Both the position numbers and the translations under genes were made by a program. Positions 1 to 13,600 of a DNA stretch of 64,000 nt are shown here, piece by piece (positions within the stretch are counted from its first letter, which is position 1; each line of letters starts with the position of its first letter). The DNA is from Trichinella spiralis. Lineage: Eukaryota > Nematoda > Enoplea > Trichinellida > Trichinellidae. The notes under the pieces are model-generated. The model saw nothing but the letters and a program-made list of their open reading frames with translations, did not search any database and had not been told where the DNA came from. Where the stretch lies: assembly GCA_000181795.3 (NCBI GenBank), contig CM012955.1:1033956-1097955 (forward strand), read 5' to 3'.

Positions 1-2675
1 GCATTTGTAATGAAGATTCAACCTTGGCGACTACACATATTATAATATGCAAAATTACAATTGCATGCCTTTTTATGTGGCAAAAGTAAATTTAAATATC
101 CACAAATTTCGGTCTGAATGAGATGCTTGGTAAATGGAAAAGATGGTAATGAGAACCACATTCCATTAAATGTTTGCTTTTCAACAAAGTAAACAATTAC
201 AGCGCTCGCGTTTTCATTTGCAGGCAAATTAATGATTATTTTAAAAGAAAATTAATTAAAGAAAATTCTTATTTCCTATTAAATTCGGAAAAAAAGAGAT
301 GCGGTTAGTGAAAAATTCTTAACGGGAATTTGATGGTCTGAAAATGTTTTCAAGGGGCGGAAAATTGGCAGCCCATTCCGGGCCGTTGGAAATCAATTAC
401 TGATGGAGGGACTTCTGTATGTATTAAAATACGCAGAACCTCAAATTTAGTGCCCATTTATTCGAAAACTACCATGCAGTTTAAGATGAAAGTCTCTAAA
501 ATTCCATCTTCCATCAGTATGAAACTATAACAATCAAGATAAAGTCAAAATTTTGAAAACTGAATTTTCGTCAATTTTCGCAGAAACAACCAAGTCTATG
601 ACCCATGAAATTTTGCAATTTTTGAGAAAAAATTTTTCTGTTTAAAAGTTAAAGAAGTTGATTTTTAAAGGTAAAGAATTATTTGTTGAATACTATAAAA
701 TTCTTCGAAACTTTCATGTTGATGCTTTCCTTGATAAGTACTTTAAAACGTGCTGCTTATAAATAGGATTTTAACAAATCAAAATAAAAAGAATTGAAAA
801 ATGAAAGTTAAATAAATATTTATATGGAATGGTGTTATTAATTTGCACAACAAAACTATGAATGTTTCCACAGGAAAAAAGGAATTTATTTTAATAAGAA
901 TTGTTCCTGATTTTCATTTAAAATACAGGAACTTTCAAAATTGACAATCTTTGTTCTCAGAATATTTTTGATTATTACAATTCAGAGATAAGAATTTGCC
1001 AAATTATCTCATTAGAAAGCTATTTTTGTTTCATGTGCAAGTATTTTTATTCTATAAATTTCAAATGCACAAACTGGAAAATTTATCAAATTTCTCAAAA
1101 ATTCATTAATTTTAGTTTATAAAAAAATTTACATACCCATAATTGGGACACAATTGCTTGCAATAATGATAAAATTATTTCACAGAATGGCGTAGTTTCT
1201 GTGAAGCATGGAATATGTTTCAACGTACAAACCAGTGGATACCTCAAAATATTCGAATAAATGCTATGCATGAGCTCAATTGTTTGAAATGAATTGTGAA
1301 TTTATTTAATTACACAGCATTTGTAATGAAGATTCACCCTGGGCGACTACACATTATATTAATTATGCAAATTACAATTGCATGCCTTTTATGTGGCAAA
1401 AGTAAATTTAAATATCCACAAATTCGGTCTGAATGAGATGCTTGGTAAATGGAAAAGATGGTAATGAGAACCACATTCCATTAAATGTTTGCTTTTCAAC
1501 AAAGTAAACAATTACAGCGCTCGCGTTTTCATTTGCAGCAATTAATGATTATTTAAAAGAAATAATTAAAGAAATTCTATTCTATTAATCGTAAAAAAGA
1601 TGCGTTAGTAAAAATCTAACGGATTTGATGTCTGAAATGTTTCATGTGCAGAAATTGGCAGCCATTCCGGCCGTTGGAAAACAATTACTGATGGAGGACT
1701 TCTGTATGTATTAAAATACGCAGAACCTCAAATTTAGTGCCCATTTATTCGAAAACTACCATGCAGTTTAAGATGAAAGTCTCTAAAATTCCATCTTCCA
1801 TCAGTATGAAACTATAACAATCAAGATAAAGTCAAAATTTTGAAAACTGAATTTTCGTCAATTTTCGCAGAAACAACCAAGTCTATGACCCATGAAATTT
1901 TGCAATTTTTGAGAAAAAATTTTTCTGTTTAAAAGTTAAAGAAGTTGATTTTTAAAGGTAAAGAATTATTTGTTGAATACTATAAAATTCTTCGAAACTT
2001 TCATGTTGATGCTTTCCTTGATAAGTACTTTAAAACGTGCTGCTTATAAATAGGATTTTAACAAATCAAAATAAAAAGAATTGAAAAATGAAAGTTAAAT
2101 AAATATTTATATGGAATGGTGTTATTAATTTGCACAACAAAACTATGAATGTTTCCACAGGAAAAAAGGAATTTATTTTAATAAGAATTGTTCCTGATTT
2201 TCATTTAAAATACAGGAACTTTCAAAATTGACAATCTTTGTTCTCAGAATATTTTTGATTATTACAATTCAGAGATAAGAATTTGCCAAATTATCTCATT
2301 AGAAAGCTATTTTTGTTTCATGTGCAAGTATTTTTATTCTATAAATTTCAAATGCACAAACTGGAAAATTTGTCAAATTTCTCAAAAATTCATTAATTTT
2401 AGTTTATAAAAAAATTTACATACCTATAATTGTTACACAATTTCTGGCAATGATCGTAAAATTATTTCACAATATGCTGTAGTTTCTGTGTGGCATTGAA
2501 CAAGTTTCACTTTCCAAACTGCTGGATACTTCTAAGCATTCGAATAAATACCATGCATGAGCTGAATTGTTTGAAATGAATTGTGCATTTGTTTAATTTC
2601 ACAGCATTTGTAATGAAAATTCACCCTGGGCGACTACAAATTATTCTTGTTATGCAAATCGCGATTGCATCGATG
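1..2675. repeat. Tandem 1.3-kb repeat, two full copies plus a stub
   Basis: The start motif GCATTTGTAATGAA recurs at 1, 1317 and 2604, giving units of 1316 and 1287 bp and a third copy that loses similarity after about 60-70 bp. The central roughly 700 bp of copies 1 and 2 (about 420-1130 and 1700-2410) are almost identical, while the last 180 bp before each junction are only roughly 80% alike by eye. No long reading frame spans the unit. It does not resemble any transposase, LINE or tRNA-derived SINE that I know. It is probably a satellite-like or locally duplicated non-coding unit. The left end may continue beyond the window. Confidence 0.9.
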
Positions 2676-3549
2676 TTTCAAATTTTATACTGTGGTTGTT
2701 TGCTAATTTATACACCTTTGATTGGCACCTTTATTTATTTTACTGATAGTGTACAAGTTTTGAATATACCGTAAGCTTTTGTGGAAATTGAAAACACAAC
2801 ATGTATATTGTAGTTTTTATTGAAAATCAGAGGAATAAATAATTCAGTGTGCAAATATTCCTTTCGCCATAATGGATGTGAATTAATCAATCAACAATGA
2901 ATTAAAGAAACAAGCACTATTGCATTCGTTTATGTGATATATAAAGGTGAATCAAAATCAATCGATTGCACACAACTTACATATTCTCCGCAGTGAATCA
3001 TTCTATAATGAATCGACAATCAATTTAAGAAGGAGCAGTTATTAATGAAAGTATGTCATGAAATCAGCATTGGGAAATGTGGAAAAGAGAAACTGAATAG
3101 CAAATGAACGAATAAGTATAGATGATGTTTTAAAATGATGTGCGTCCAAATACTTCAGCTGTTATTAAAATAAATAACATAATAAACTGGTTGCTTGATT
3201 TAGTTAGATACAAAATGTCTGTTGGCATTTTATAAAAAGATTACAATATATAATACTCATATGGAGTGCCGTATAAAAGGAAAATTGTCTTAAATGCGTT
3301 AAATATTTTTGAGTAAATAACTAAAATACGCACACACACAGACAGACGCGCGCGCGCACATAAAAGACATGTGTGTAATGTATGTATAAAATGTATATAT
3401 TCCTACTTATCGATTAATTATGGTTATAAGTGGAACGATGAATGAACAATAAGATTGAATAAATGTTGTTGTAAAAATCATTGGCGAAGTAGTAGTGGAA
3501 AGTAACGTTGGTTTGATGTAATTCTGTCAGTCAGGCTTCTTTTGCTCAG
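2676..3549. other. 3' flank of beta-catenin, probable 3' UTR
   Basis: No coding region seen. On the minus strand an AATAAA lies at 2816-2821, about 730 nt past the beta-catenin stop, so much of this stretch may be 3' UTR. A short alternating purine-pyrimidine tract, (CA)n then (CG)n, lies at about 3331-3361. Confidence 0.4.
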
Positions 3550-6500
3550 TCACAAATCTGTATCATACCAGGCGTTCATTGTTGGTGGTGGAGGTTGCCC
3601 AGGATAATGCTGCGGCGGCATTGGCTGAGGCACGATACCCATGCCAACCGGCACTGCTCCATACGGTTGACCCATCATGCCAGCGTCCATCGGATCCCAG
3701 CCGACTCCAACCGCTGCCGGACTGTTCACATGCATCTGATCATAGCTGATCGCGTTGTCATATGCGCCTGTGATATGGAACGATTTCAACATTACTACAC
3801 ACTTCCCTTGAACGTCTAACAAAAATATCACTCACCTCGATAAAGTACATCGCTGAAATCGTCGGGTAGCACACACGAATCAGGACCTGCATCCTATAAA
3901 AAGGTTGGATAAAATAAAATATAGTAAGGGAAATAAAGTACAAAAATATGCAACCCAAGCTGCACTGCCATCATCGCGCAACAGCGAGCTGGTCAATTCA
4001 ACACTGAGACGTTTGCGATATTCAACTGGCTTGTCAGCACTCATACGGTGCAACGTGGCACCGGCGTAAGCGGCTAAAAATAACGTGTGACATTTTTTTC
4101 TTTTTTAACAAACACTTAAAACACAATGTGCCAAAGTATAAAATAGAAATTTTGAAATAAAAGAAACATACAAATGCTTTCATTTCTAGAATGAAGCAAC
4201 TCTGTCAGTCGGGGCGTAGCACCGCACTGTTCTATCATGTGCACGCCTTCCAATTCGGTGGACAATTCTGACAACGCTCCAGACGCGACCAACTGGATGT
4301 GCTCCACTTCAAAGTACAGCAACTAAAAAAAATAGACGATTTTTTTCAATAATTATAATTAAAAAAAGCAAATATGCATAATATTCGTGCTAATACCTGA
4401 ACAAGAATTGGAATGGTATTCATCTGTCGCATTACGTTACGATTCAACGCGTCTTTGGACAGCATGTGCAATGTGGCCGTGCTGCATTCTACAATGTCCA
4501 TGCTGCTGACGCCGTCGATGATCGGCAGATCGGTTTTCGCCCGTTGTGCTTGTTGAACTTGTTGGAAAGAGCGTATAAAGTACATGCAGACATTGTTCAC
4601 GACCGCTTGTTCTCGGAAAGCGGCCAAATTGGCCGGATTTGCGCCCAAATTGCGCAACAAACCCAAAGCCGCCTTAGCCACTGGCAGACGGATCAACGGC
4701 TGCGCGTGGAAGTTGACAAAGCTGCAAATCAACGGAATGCCATAGTTGAGACGGACAGAATTCAAGGCCGCCTCGACATCCGGGTGACGACATGTCACAT
4801 GACGAAGCGTGCACAGGGCCGATTCCACAATTTCGAACAGCGTCGCACACTGCTGCAACGTACGTATCAACGCTTCTACGCCCATGTTACGACAGACGGT
4901 CACCTAAAATGGCCACCCTGATGATCACACTTCACAAGTCGACTGCACACAACTGGCCGCCTTTACCTTGTTGCGTTGATTGTTGCAAGTCAAATTGGAA
5001 AGGATGTCGACACAACAGGCGACCACTTCCATGTCACTAGATCCGAGCAGTTGGATCAGATGTCTCAACAAATCTTCGACATTCTCTTCTTTCGTTGCTT
5101 CGTCAGACAAATTGCGCAAACAATCCAAACAGCTTCTTATCAAACGCTGAGACGGATGCGCAAGTCTCTGACCTAACACTTGCATGCAACCTATGAAAAT
5201 TAAAAATAAACAAACATATAGAAAAGTTGTATTTATTTTTTATCTTAATGTATATTAGCTGCAAAAAAGAAGAACAAACTCTGCTAACCTGCTTGAATGA
5301 TGGCCGGCTTGTTTTGCGGACATACACTCAAAACTTTCAACAAACGTGACGTTGTCCACAATAACTTTTCATAGTCGTAACTTTGAACAATACGCACAAG
5401 CTGTCGCGGACCGTCCGATGCGAGAATCACCAACTGAAGCAGTTGAAGAAATCAATATACTTAGCTTACTGGGGGAAGGGGGGAGGGGAGGGGGAATACA
5501 TAAATAAATAAATATATATATACCTTCGTCTCTGCATGCTTGTATGCCAAATTTTGCAAACAGTCGGTGACAATCGCAAGAAATTTCGGTATTGGCTTTT
5601 GCAACAACGCGACCATCTTCGGTACACCTCCTGATCGACGAACTTCATCCTTGGAGCCCTGTTGGTGCAACAACAAATTGTGCAACGTAGTGATAGCGTA
5701 AAATACAACTGAATCAATGGGTGATCTATAATTGCAATAATAAGTCAGAAAAGAAAAATCATTTTTTAATATTTGAAAAAAAAAATAATCAACTCTTTTA
5801 CCCCAACAAACGCACCAACGCGGGAATGCCACCAGACTGAAAAATTGCCAACAAGCCTGCATAATGTCTGGAAATGTTATAAAGAATTCCAGCTGCATAT
5901 TTCGTCAACTCTGGATCAGCATTCAAATTCATCGCATTGATGATCGCCGAGACCAAATCTGTACTTTTCGCCAGTGCCATCAATTCGGCATCACGTTTAC
6001 TGAGGTGGTGAATGACCATAGCGGCTTGTTGAACAACAACCTACAAATTAAACAACTGACCGCGAACTTCACACCTCGTCACCCACCCGTTCAGTCTCAC
6101 AACTTTACACGATAATTTCTCATCAAAACTACTATTATCGTTCAAAAAAACCATTTCAGCAAAATAAATTTCACTTGTAAAAACTATTCAAACAAACATA
6201 TTTCATTAAAAATATTCATTAAACAATTCTCTTATCTACTACTGATATAAATTCAAAAGTAGACAAAAATGTGAACTTTCCTTATCTTTGCCTTTATACA
6301 TTTATTATTACTTTACTTGCTGAATTTCAAAAAAAAATTAAAATCTGAAATACCTTTTGCCTGATTAGGAAATAATTTTACAAATAGCAAAAAATAAAAT
6401 AATTACTGTATAAGGGATCGGTATAAAATATTGCAGTTAGATTAAATTGTCAATAAAAACCTGATCGACATCACTAAGGAGTTTGATCAATTCTGGAATC

Positions 6501-7011
6501 GCTTTTGCCGTCAATTCAGCATCGTCGTGGTAGTTGATGATGTTCACAACGGCCGTTTTCAACATTTGACTCGGTTCAGCCAAGCGTTGGACGTTAGTCA
6601 TCTGACCGAAATCATACTGGGCAATGCTTGGATCTTTCGGATCTTCAATCGTTTCGGGAAACATCGCTGCGCGGATTCGCTGAGACCGAGTCGCTTCGTA
6701 TTCAGCATTTATGCCTGATAAATAAATTTAATTATTAATAATAAACAATTAACAAAAATATTCTTCATACCGTCTATTTGTTCGCGCGTATAGCCTGGCG
6801 TGTACGGATCGCCGTATTCTTCGATGAAATTGCTCACTGCTGATACTGCCGACACTGTCGACGAGGCGTACGTGTTCACGCCGGCTGAATGGATGCCAGA
6901 GTCGATGATGTAATTCTGATGGGCCCAAGCTAGGGTCTGCTGATCCTTTGGGCCCATCACTGGCATTGGAACTTGATCGCCCACATACGGACCTTGTGGT
7001 ATGTGACTCAT
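3550..7011 (-). CDS. CTNNB1 (arm): Beta-catenin / Armadillo
   Basis: Adherens-junction adaptor and Wnt transcriptional co-activator. Eleven exons (minus): 7011-6771, 6714-6461, 6040-5802, 5725-5524, 5433-5289, 5190-4967, 4903-4397, 4322-4172, 4073-3955, 3893-3836, 3767-3550, all in phase, giving 785 aa (human 781). Seen: N-terminal degron DSGIHS at residues 37-42; the alpha-catenin-binding stretch around NYHDDAEL; the complete Armadillo array, including [13 protein letters not shown] and LWTTSR; and the C-terminal PDZ-binding end WYDTDL. The start is the ATG at 7011, which gives a human-like N-terminus. An in-frame ATG 43 codons upstream (7140) adds an unrelated hydrophobic stretch and is judged 5' UTR or intron. 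Oddity: the residue four after the second degron serine is Asn, not Thr. The gene is neither split nor truncated, unlike the specialised beta-catenins of Caenorhabditis. Confidence 0.97.
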
Positions 7012-9203
7012 TTTCGTTCGCAGGATCAGAACTACAATGAAAGAAAGCACAGCAAGCTCAGAAACGTATTCAGAAAACAAGGTCGAGGTTATAAGCGACG
7101 GCCGCTGATTCAACTGCGTCTGCTGATCGCTCGCACACACCTTCCATTTACTTAGTCAACGCGATAAGTACACATTGACCCAAACTGCTAACAGCATGAC
7201 TAAGAAGAAACTGTCAAAGTGGAAGTAGACAAAACAAAATTCGAATGAGTCATCACATCATTTTCGCCAAATAAATGAATAAATAAATCCGCCAACAAAC
7301 ACAATAATTAGAGTAGAAAAGGAAACAAAATTATACAAATTTCATATGCTGAAGGTAAAATGGAATTAAAAAGTGGGACGAACTGCTATTCGCAGTCGAG
7401 AAAATTCAAAGAAATTAGTAGAAAATTGATTTAAACCAGGATTTTGATTAAATAGAATCTGAAATATATACAATCGATAAAACCCAAAATAGAATGACTA
7501 CTTTCAGACGAGTCGCACGCCAAAGAATATCTAATTAAGAAAAAATTACGGCAAAACTCCTGGTAATTTCCAGCATAAACGCGGAAGAAGAGAAAAAAAT
7601 CAAACTCTGTCGACCCTGCCTAGCCAAAATTTAGCAGAAAAGGCCACGCGCAAACACATCGACAAACAGGCAACGAAGCAAGCCATCCGCAATGCCGACC
7701 ATCTGCTGCCAAGGGCAATGACGCTACTGCAGTAACACATCATATGATGCTCAAGTTTAAAAATAATTAAATATTTTCATTAGTCGTAAAACTTTTCTTA
7801 ATTTAAAATAAATAATAATATTATCATTACACAAAAATGAAGTAGAGTATCATACAAATTTATATGTTTTCTTAGTTTTAATCAACATTAATTGAATTTT
7901 TGCTACGTTTCGTCTGCTCAATTTTGCATGTAATTAATGCTGAAGTTCTAATAATAGAAAAATTCTAATTAGCATGTGAAATGAAAAATAACTAAATCTA
8001 ATATTCAATTTGTAGATTTTAACGTAAAATTTACTAACAAATTGATAATTCACCACATCTTGAATTTGCTTCTAATTGAAAAATAATAAATTGCTAGTTA
8101 AGAAGCTTCATTTCTGTCCTTGAATTGTTCGGTGAATTTATAAATTCCTGAAATATCACGACATCAACATTTTTTGAACTAAACATTTTTCCGTTTTTAT
8201 ACTCTGCAGTGATTAAAACTTGGTGTCTATATGCTACTTTAGTTTGCAAAGATAATTATTAAAATTTCAAAAATGCAGTAAACTCTACATTTAATATTCT
8301 TAAACAAAATATTAAATGTTTCTCACATCATCATATTGAATTCATTGCACACTTATCAAGGCATGACAGAATTCAGTTTTTGTAATTTTAAAATAAATTT
8401 TTGGTTAAAATTACATTTATTGTATATTTTTGCAAAAGCTATTTCGTGTCGTCTGATGAACGTATTGAGAAAAATGATAAACTACTGTGTTGTCGAGATC
8501 ACTTTAAAATTCAATATTCATTATTAAACAAATGTTCTGTTCAATTAGAAAAATATATAATATGTGCATAAAACAGCTTATTTTTCTCCAGCTTTTTCTC
8601 TATTGCGATATTCTGTTACTTTTAAATTATTTTTTTAAGGTCAATTATAACTACAGTATGATATACTCGACTACACTTGGTCTTTAAAAATTCAAGTGCA
8701 ATTTTTTCACTTATTTTTTTAATGATTATATTTAATTTCAGATAATAAAACTAGTTGTATTATTAATGTTAAAATTTTATTTACTTAAAAATTTATATGC
8801 TATTCAACAAATAATCAAATTATACTGTAACTTGAATTAGCATGGCTACTAAAATTACCAGAATCTTTTGCTATTTACCTTGTAGTAGACTTTTTGAACT
8901 GATGAATATATTAAATGAATTATGCTTATACTAGTATATGTTAATTTTTTAGGCATTATTAAATTTTCAGCTGCTCTCACTGACTACTTAAAGAAACCAA
9001 TTCGATGTTTGTTTTGAAAGTTTTCGTTGAGATATTAAAAATTATTGTGTCAATGTTAGTTACAAACACAGAAAATTCAGGCTGTACATAAGTATAATAT
9101 GATAAAATACGATCAACGTAAGATTTTTATGCGTAATCATCAATTTTTATTGAATGCTCAAGGCCCTGTTAAATTGCAATGCTAAAGATGTCTTTTAGCT
9201 TTT
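7012..9203. other. Beta-catenin 5' flank and intergenic DNA
   Basis: Contains the presumed promoter and 5' UTR of beta-catenin (about 7012-7750, richer in GC than its surroundings), then AT-rich DNA with only short random open frames. The 3' UTR of the aspartyl-tRNA synthetase ends here: a minus-strand AATAAA at 9146-9151 lies 53 nt past its stop. No other gene recognised. Confidence 0.5.
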
Positions 9204-10667
9204 TCAGGGAGTCAAACGTTTTGGATCGCGTGGAAACATCGACGCCAAACGAACGTTACTCAAGCCCAAATAGAGCATGGTGACACGTTCCAATCCGATA
9301 CCACCGCCCGCATGCGGTGGACATCCGTACCGGAACGAGTCGATGTAAGCTTCAATTTTCTTCAAATCAATATTGTGATGTTTGGCTCGTTCAATCAACA
9401 AATCTGGGTTGTGTATTCGTTGCGCGCCGGAGAGTATCTCCTCGCCACGCATGTACATATCATAAGAATTCGAATATTGTTTTTCCCGCGGATTCGGCAT
9501 GGTGTAGAATGGTCGAATGCAGAGCGGAAATTTGTCTAATATGTAAAAGTCCGTTTGATATTTCTCCTTCACCAACTTACCCAGGAGCTTTTCCTGTGGT
9601 GTGCTCAGATCATCAAAGTCGCCAATATTTTCGCCATGCTCTCTCAATATGGCAATCGCTTGTGAATATTCTAATATTAAAGCAGGTTCAGTGAATTCAA
9701 ACGGTTCGGCTGGATATTGTTTCCTGACCGCGGCGATTTCACTGGAGCATATTTTCTCCAATCCTTTGAACATTTCAATAAACATCTGTCCTATCAACTG
9801 GACCACTTCATGATAGTGAAAATTGAATGCCATCTCCAAATCCAAGCCTATGAATTCGGTCAAATGACGATGCGTATTTGAATCTTCAGCTCTGAAAACA
9901 CTGCCAATAGTGAATACACGACCAAAGTCGCCGGCAATTGCCATCTGCTTGTATAGCTGAGGCGACTGGGCCAAATAAGCGGATCTTTTGAAATACGACA
10001 CTTCGAAAACATTTGCTCCACCTTCACTGGCCGCCGAGATAATCTTCGGTGTGTGGATTTCGACAAAGCCATTTGACGTCAGATACTTGCGAAACTGATC
10101 GCAGACCACTGCCTGGAGTCGAAATATCGCTTGACTAGTTACAGTTCGGAGATCCAGAACACGGTTGTCCAATCTGGTATCCAAATTTACATGACTCAAC
10201 GGATCGCCTTCGACAATACCTCTGGCTGCGTCTTCGATCTGCAGTGGCAGACGTGGGACAGCGCTGCTTACAACCCAAAAACGATTCACATGCAATTCTA
10301 TCGAATCTTGAGAACACGACGTGATCTTCTGTTCCACTCTTCTCACAGTTCCGTAAATGTCGACAATTGACTCTCTTGAGACCGAGCTAACAAATTTCAG
10401 CATGTCTGTAGTTACTGTACGTCCGACGAACAGTGCAGCCTGGACGGTGTAGTGCTGATGACGAATAACAACGAAGCATGTTTTCCCTTTGCTGCGACTC
10501 GTCTGCAGACGACCACGTACCCAGACTTCCTTGCCCTCCATATCAATACCGAGACGCTCGACTTTTGTGAACGTAATTTTCACTTTCGACTGCGACTGCA
10601 CTAGAGGATAATTACCATAACCTCCATCTAATGAAAGAATCTTGAAATCGTCTGCCAATTCTTCCAT
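9204..10667 (-). CDS. DARS1: Aspartyl-tRNA synthetase, cytosolic
   Basis: Charges tRNA-Asp with aspartate in the cytosol and, in many animals, belongs to the multi-synthetase complex. The 487-aa product has an OB-fold anticodon-binding domain (about residues 40-140, with [11 protein letters not shown]) and a class II catalytic core with EGGANVF, motif 2 [15 protein letters not shown] and motif 3 GGGIGLERV. It ends in [11 protein letters not shown], as in human DARS1. I chose the ATG at 10667. An in-frame ATG at 10703 adds 12 residues overlapping a sequence (TTTTTTGTCTGAAG) that could be a splice acceptor, so an upstream coding exon is possible. The whole catalytic protein lies in one exon, in contrast to every long neighbour. 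Confidence 0.96.
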   Translation of the reverse strand: MEELADDFKILSLDGGYGNYPLVQSQSKVKITFTKVERLGIDMEGKEVWVRGRLQTSRSKGKTCFVVIRHQHYTVQAALFVGRTVTTDMLKFVSSVSRESIVDIYGTVRRVEQKITSCSQDSIELHVNRFWVVSSAVPRLPLQIEDAARGIVEGDPLSHVNLDTRLDNRVLDLRTVTSQAIFRLQAVVCDQFRKYLTSNGFVEIHTPKIISAASEGGANVFEVSYFKRSAYLAQSPQLYKQMAIAGDFGRVFTIGSVFRAEDSNTHRHLTEFIGLDLEMAFNFHYHEVVQLIGQMFIEMFKGLEKICSSEIAAVRKQYPAEPFEFTEPALILEYSQAIAILREHGENIGDFDDLSTPQEKLLGKLVKEKYQTDFYILDKFPLCIRPFYTMPNPREKQYSNSYDMYMRGEEILSGAQRIHNPDLLIERAKHHNIDLKKIEAYIDSFRYGCPPHAGGGIGLERVTMLYLGLSNVRLASMFPRDPKRLTP

Positions 10668-13600
10668 TCCTTCAGACAAAAAACACCAAACAATTACTTG
10701 CAATAAACAGGATATGGGGTGACAAGAAAAGCTTTTCGCAAATTTGGAATAAATTTTATAAATTAAAAAATCAAAAGAGGAACATAACGAGCTAATAAAT
10801 GAAGTTAGAATCGATAAATTTCCCCAAATTTAAACTTATAAGAAATGTCGCACTACAATATAACCGCAGAGTGCACGAATGGCAAGCGGTTTAAGCTTTA
10901 GCAATAACTAACTGGCTGTACGTTCCGCTACAAAGTGATCAAAAAGTGGAATACCACTTACGATGAACGTTTACTTAAAAGTAAAAAATATTATTCTCAT
11001 TACTCAATTTTATTAATAATTATGCCAAAAATAATAGTGAAAAAAAACGGATATAACAATACCTTAAAATATGTAGAAAATGCTACAGCTTAAAAGAACA
11101 ATTTCGCCAAAAATAATTTCCGTGTACTATCTTTGTGCTACAAAATGAAAATCAAGGTCAAATTAAATGAATGCTTGCAAAGTAGAGATTAAAATGAAAA
11201 CGAAAATTTTATTATAATTTTAATATAAATTAAAAAAAACAATTTTTAAAAATTAATTTATTATTTTAAAATAAAGTTGGAGTTAGGTTTAGCAAATAAA
11301 TGAAAACTCAGATTAGCTATGTGAATTGTCAGTTTATGATTGGCTGATAATTGTTTGCCAACTTGCAAGTGCTCCTCTTTATCTGTTTTATTTTACGCAC
11401 ATATTTATTTATTTTAAATGCATTCTTGATAATTTCAAATGAGCAGGCAGGTGCTTTTGTTCTTATTTTCTGTACATTCCATATTGCACCAATTGTGAAT
11501 TTTCGATGAAAATTTTATCATGATGAAGATAAAAAATTGCAACTTATTCTATTTTGCAGTTGAATTTACTTTGCTCCTGAACAAACAGCAAAGTGTAATG
11601 TGCATAGTTACGTCACTTCCTGTTGAACCGATCGTTCCACTGCCCGCACGCTCTGTGATCGAATGAGTCATGATGACAGGAAGAACTGCATTAGCATATT
11701 TTTACCTGGATCCCACACACTTCGCAACCACAAACACAGAATCACGGTTTCTACTTTGTACTACACTCTTCACATTAGCAATAACAACGAGGGTCTTTTA
11801 TGTCGATTTTGTGACCTGGATGTCCAGTGCAGCAGATCAGATGATCTGCTCATTGGCTAGCGTCAGTTTCTCACTCCATTCTCTACTGACCCAGTTATGT
11901 GTAGTTAGCCTGAACTTACTTGCCTTGAGGGCTTCTTTGATTACACTATCCATAGAATATTCATATTTCGAGAATCCAACACACACAGTGTTACAAAGAA
12001 AACAGCTGCAATGAGTTGTTGCACTCCAATTGCAGCGGACTCTTAGTTTGTATTTTTCGACTAATATCATAACGGCCTAGTTTCAAATTTCATCACGGTG
12101 GTATTAATTACTTCTCTCTTCTACATGATGTTTCTAAATATGCTACAAAACGAGAAAAAATATAAATTATAATTTTGGCAAGAATCATTCATTTTGCTAA
12201 TTGCATTTCATAATGCTAATTGGAGAAAAAAGCACACTTTTTACAATTATGATTTACTAGTGAAATAATTTTTCATCAAATCTGAATGCTTTTTACTAGG
12301 TATAGGCTTTGGTAAATAATTTCTTTAAATTTTTTATCGACAACATTAACATTTTTCAAATGTCATGTTAGTATCTTCCAAGAAAGTACTTCTTCAGTGT
12401 GCAACATTTTATGATCAATATATCCAGCTTGATGTCCATTTCATCTTATTATTATTATTATTATTATTTCTACTGTACTGTTTTGATATATTACTCTCAA
12501 TTTGGTATTCATTATTAAATTATATACTTTGGAACCAAAAAAGACGTTAGTTATATGAAATTTTCAATATTAGCTTAAAATGTTTTTAAATTAAACACAA
12601 CAATCAATAAAACTAGGAAATGCTGCACGAAGACGGTTGTTTTGTTGATATACTAATTTTTATGAATTTTCAGTTTCACAAATCAATTTTGAACAGTAGG
12701 ACCAAAAAAAACAACAGCGCAATAAAATATTCATTTATGACTATTTTTAGTATTTTTGTTGTTTTACAATCTTAACCTGAGCACTAAAGAATGGTACTGT
12801 AGTTATTTGCAGTTGCTTGAAACTTATTTTCCTTGTATAAATGCTTCTTAGACTTTGATGAGAATTGAATGGAATTGAGCGGTTCCCGTAGAAGGGTGGC
12901 ATACTTTTTTAATGGTATAGTAACGTTTGATTTCTTTTGAAGTAATAGTTTTATTGGGTCAATTTTCTGACAGCATCCTATTCTTAATAAAATTCTTTTT
13001 TTCACATACAACTTTAGTGTTACTTAATTTTCTCGTCAGGAGAGTATACGACATAAATGTATAATATTTTGCATTTTATCACTACTGAATATGCATATTG
13101 AAATTATTTTCAAAATGACATGTTGCATTTTGATAACTTTTGATTTCACCCTTTTTTGGAAATCCATTTCAACGCAGTGATAAATTTATCTAAACATATA
13201 GATAGCATTAAATATATTTATCATCAAAAGCTATATTTATTTATTTAGTTAGTTTGAATATTTGCACTTATTTCATAATTGTAATTTTTGGGACAGTTTC
13301 ACAAGGAAACAATTTACCATACTGAATGTACTTTCTGAATTTCCTTTCACAACGGAAAAAATAATTTTCATAAAAATATACACTATCTGCATTTTAATAT
13401 AAACGGAACAGAAAATATTGAAATATTTACAAAGTATAGTTTTAAAGTTGAAAAAAATCCTAATGAAAGTTGTACAATGAAGCGTTTTGATGACAATTGA
13501 ACTGACAACTCTAAGCTATTTACGCAAGAAGCATTTGTTTATGCACGCTGCAGATCAATTTGAAGAAAATCTACGCAGCAAGCTATTCTATTCTATTCTA

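Noticed and set aside
4466-4921. Plus-strand 151-codon frame over beta-catenin
   Set aside because: Antisense to the 507-nt Armadillo exon, which is conserved in the other direction.
11670-12014. Plus-strand 114-codon hydrophobic frame
   Set aside because: Hydrophobicity comes from T-rich DNA; no domain, no splice partners, and it overlaps the equally weak minus frame.
12365-12550. Possible HDAC3 first exon around CATFYDQY
   Set aside because: Slight resemblance to the HDAC N-terminus, but the available donor gives phase 0, whereas the next exon needs phase 1.
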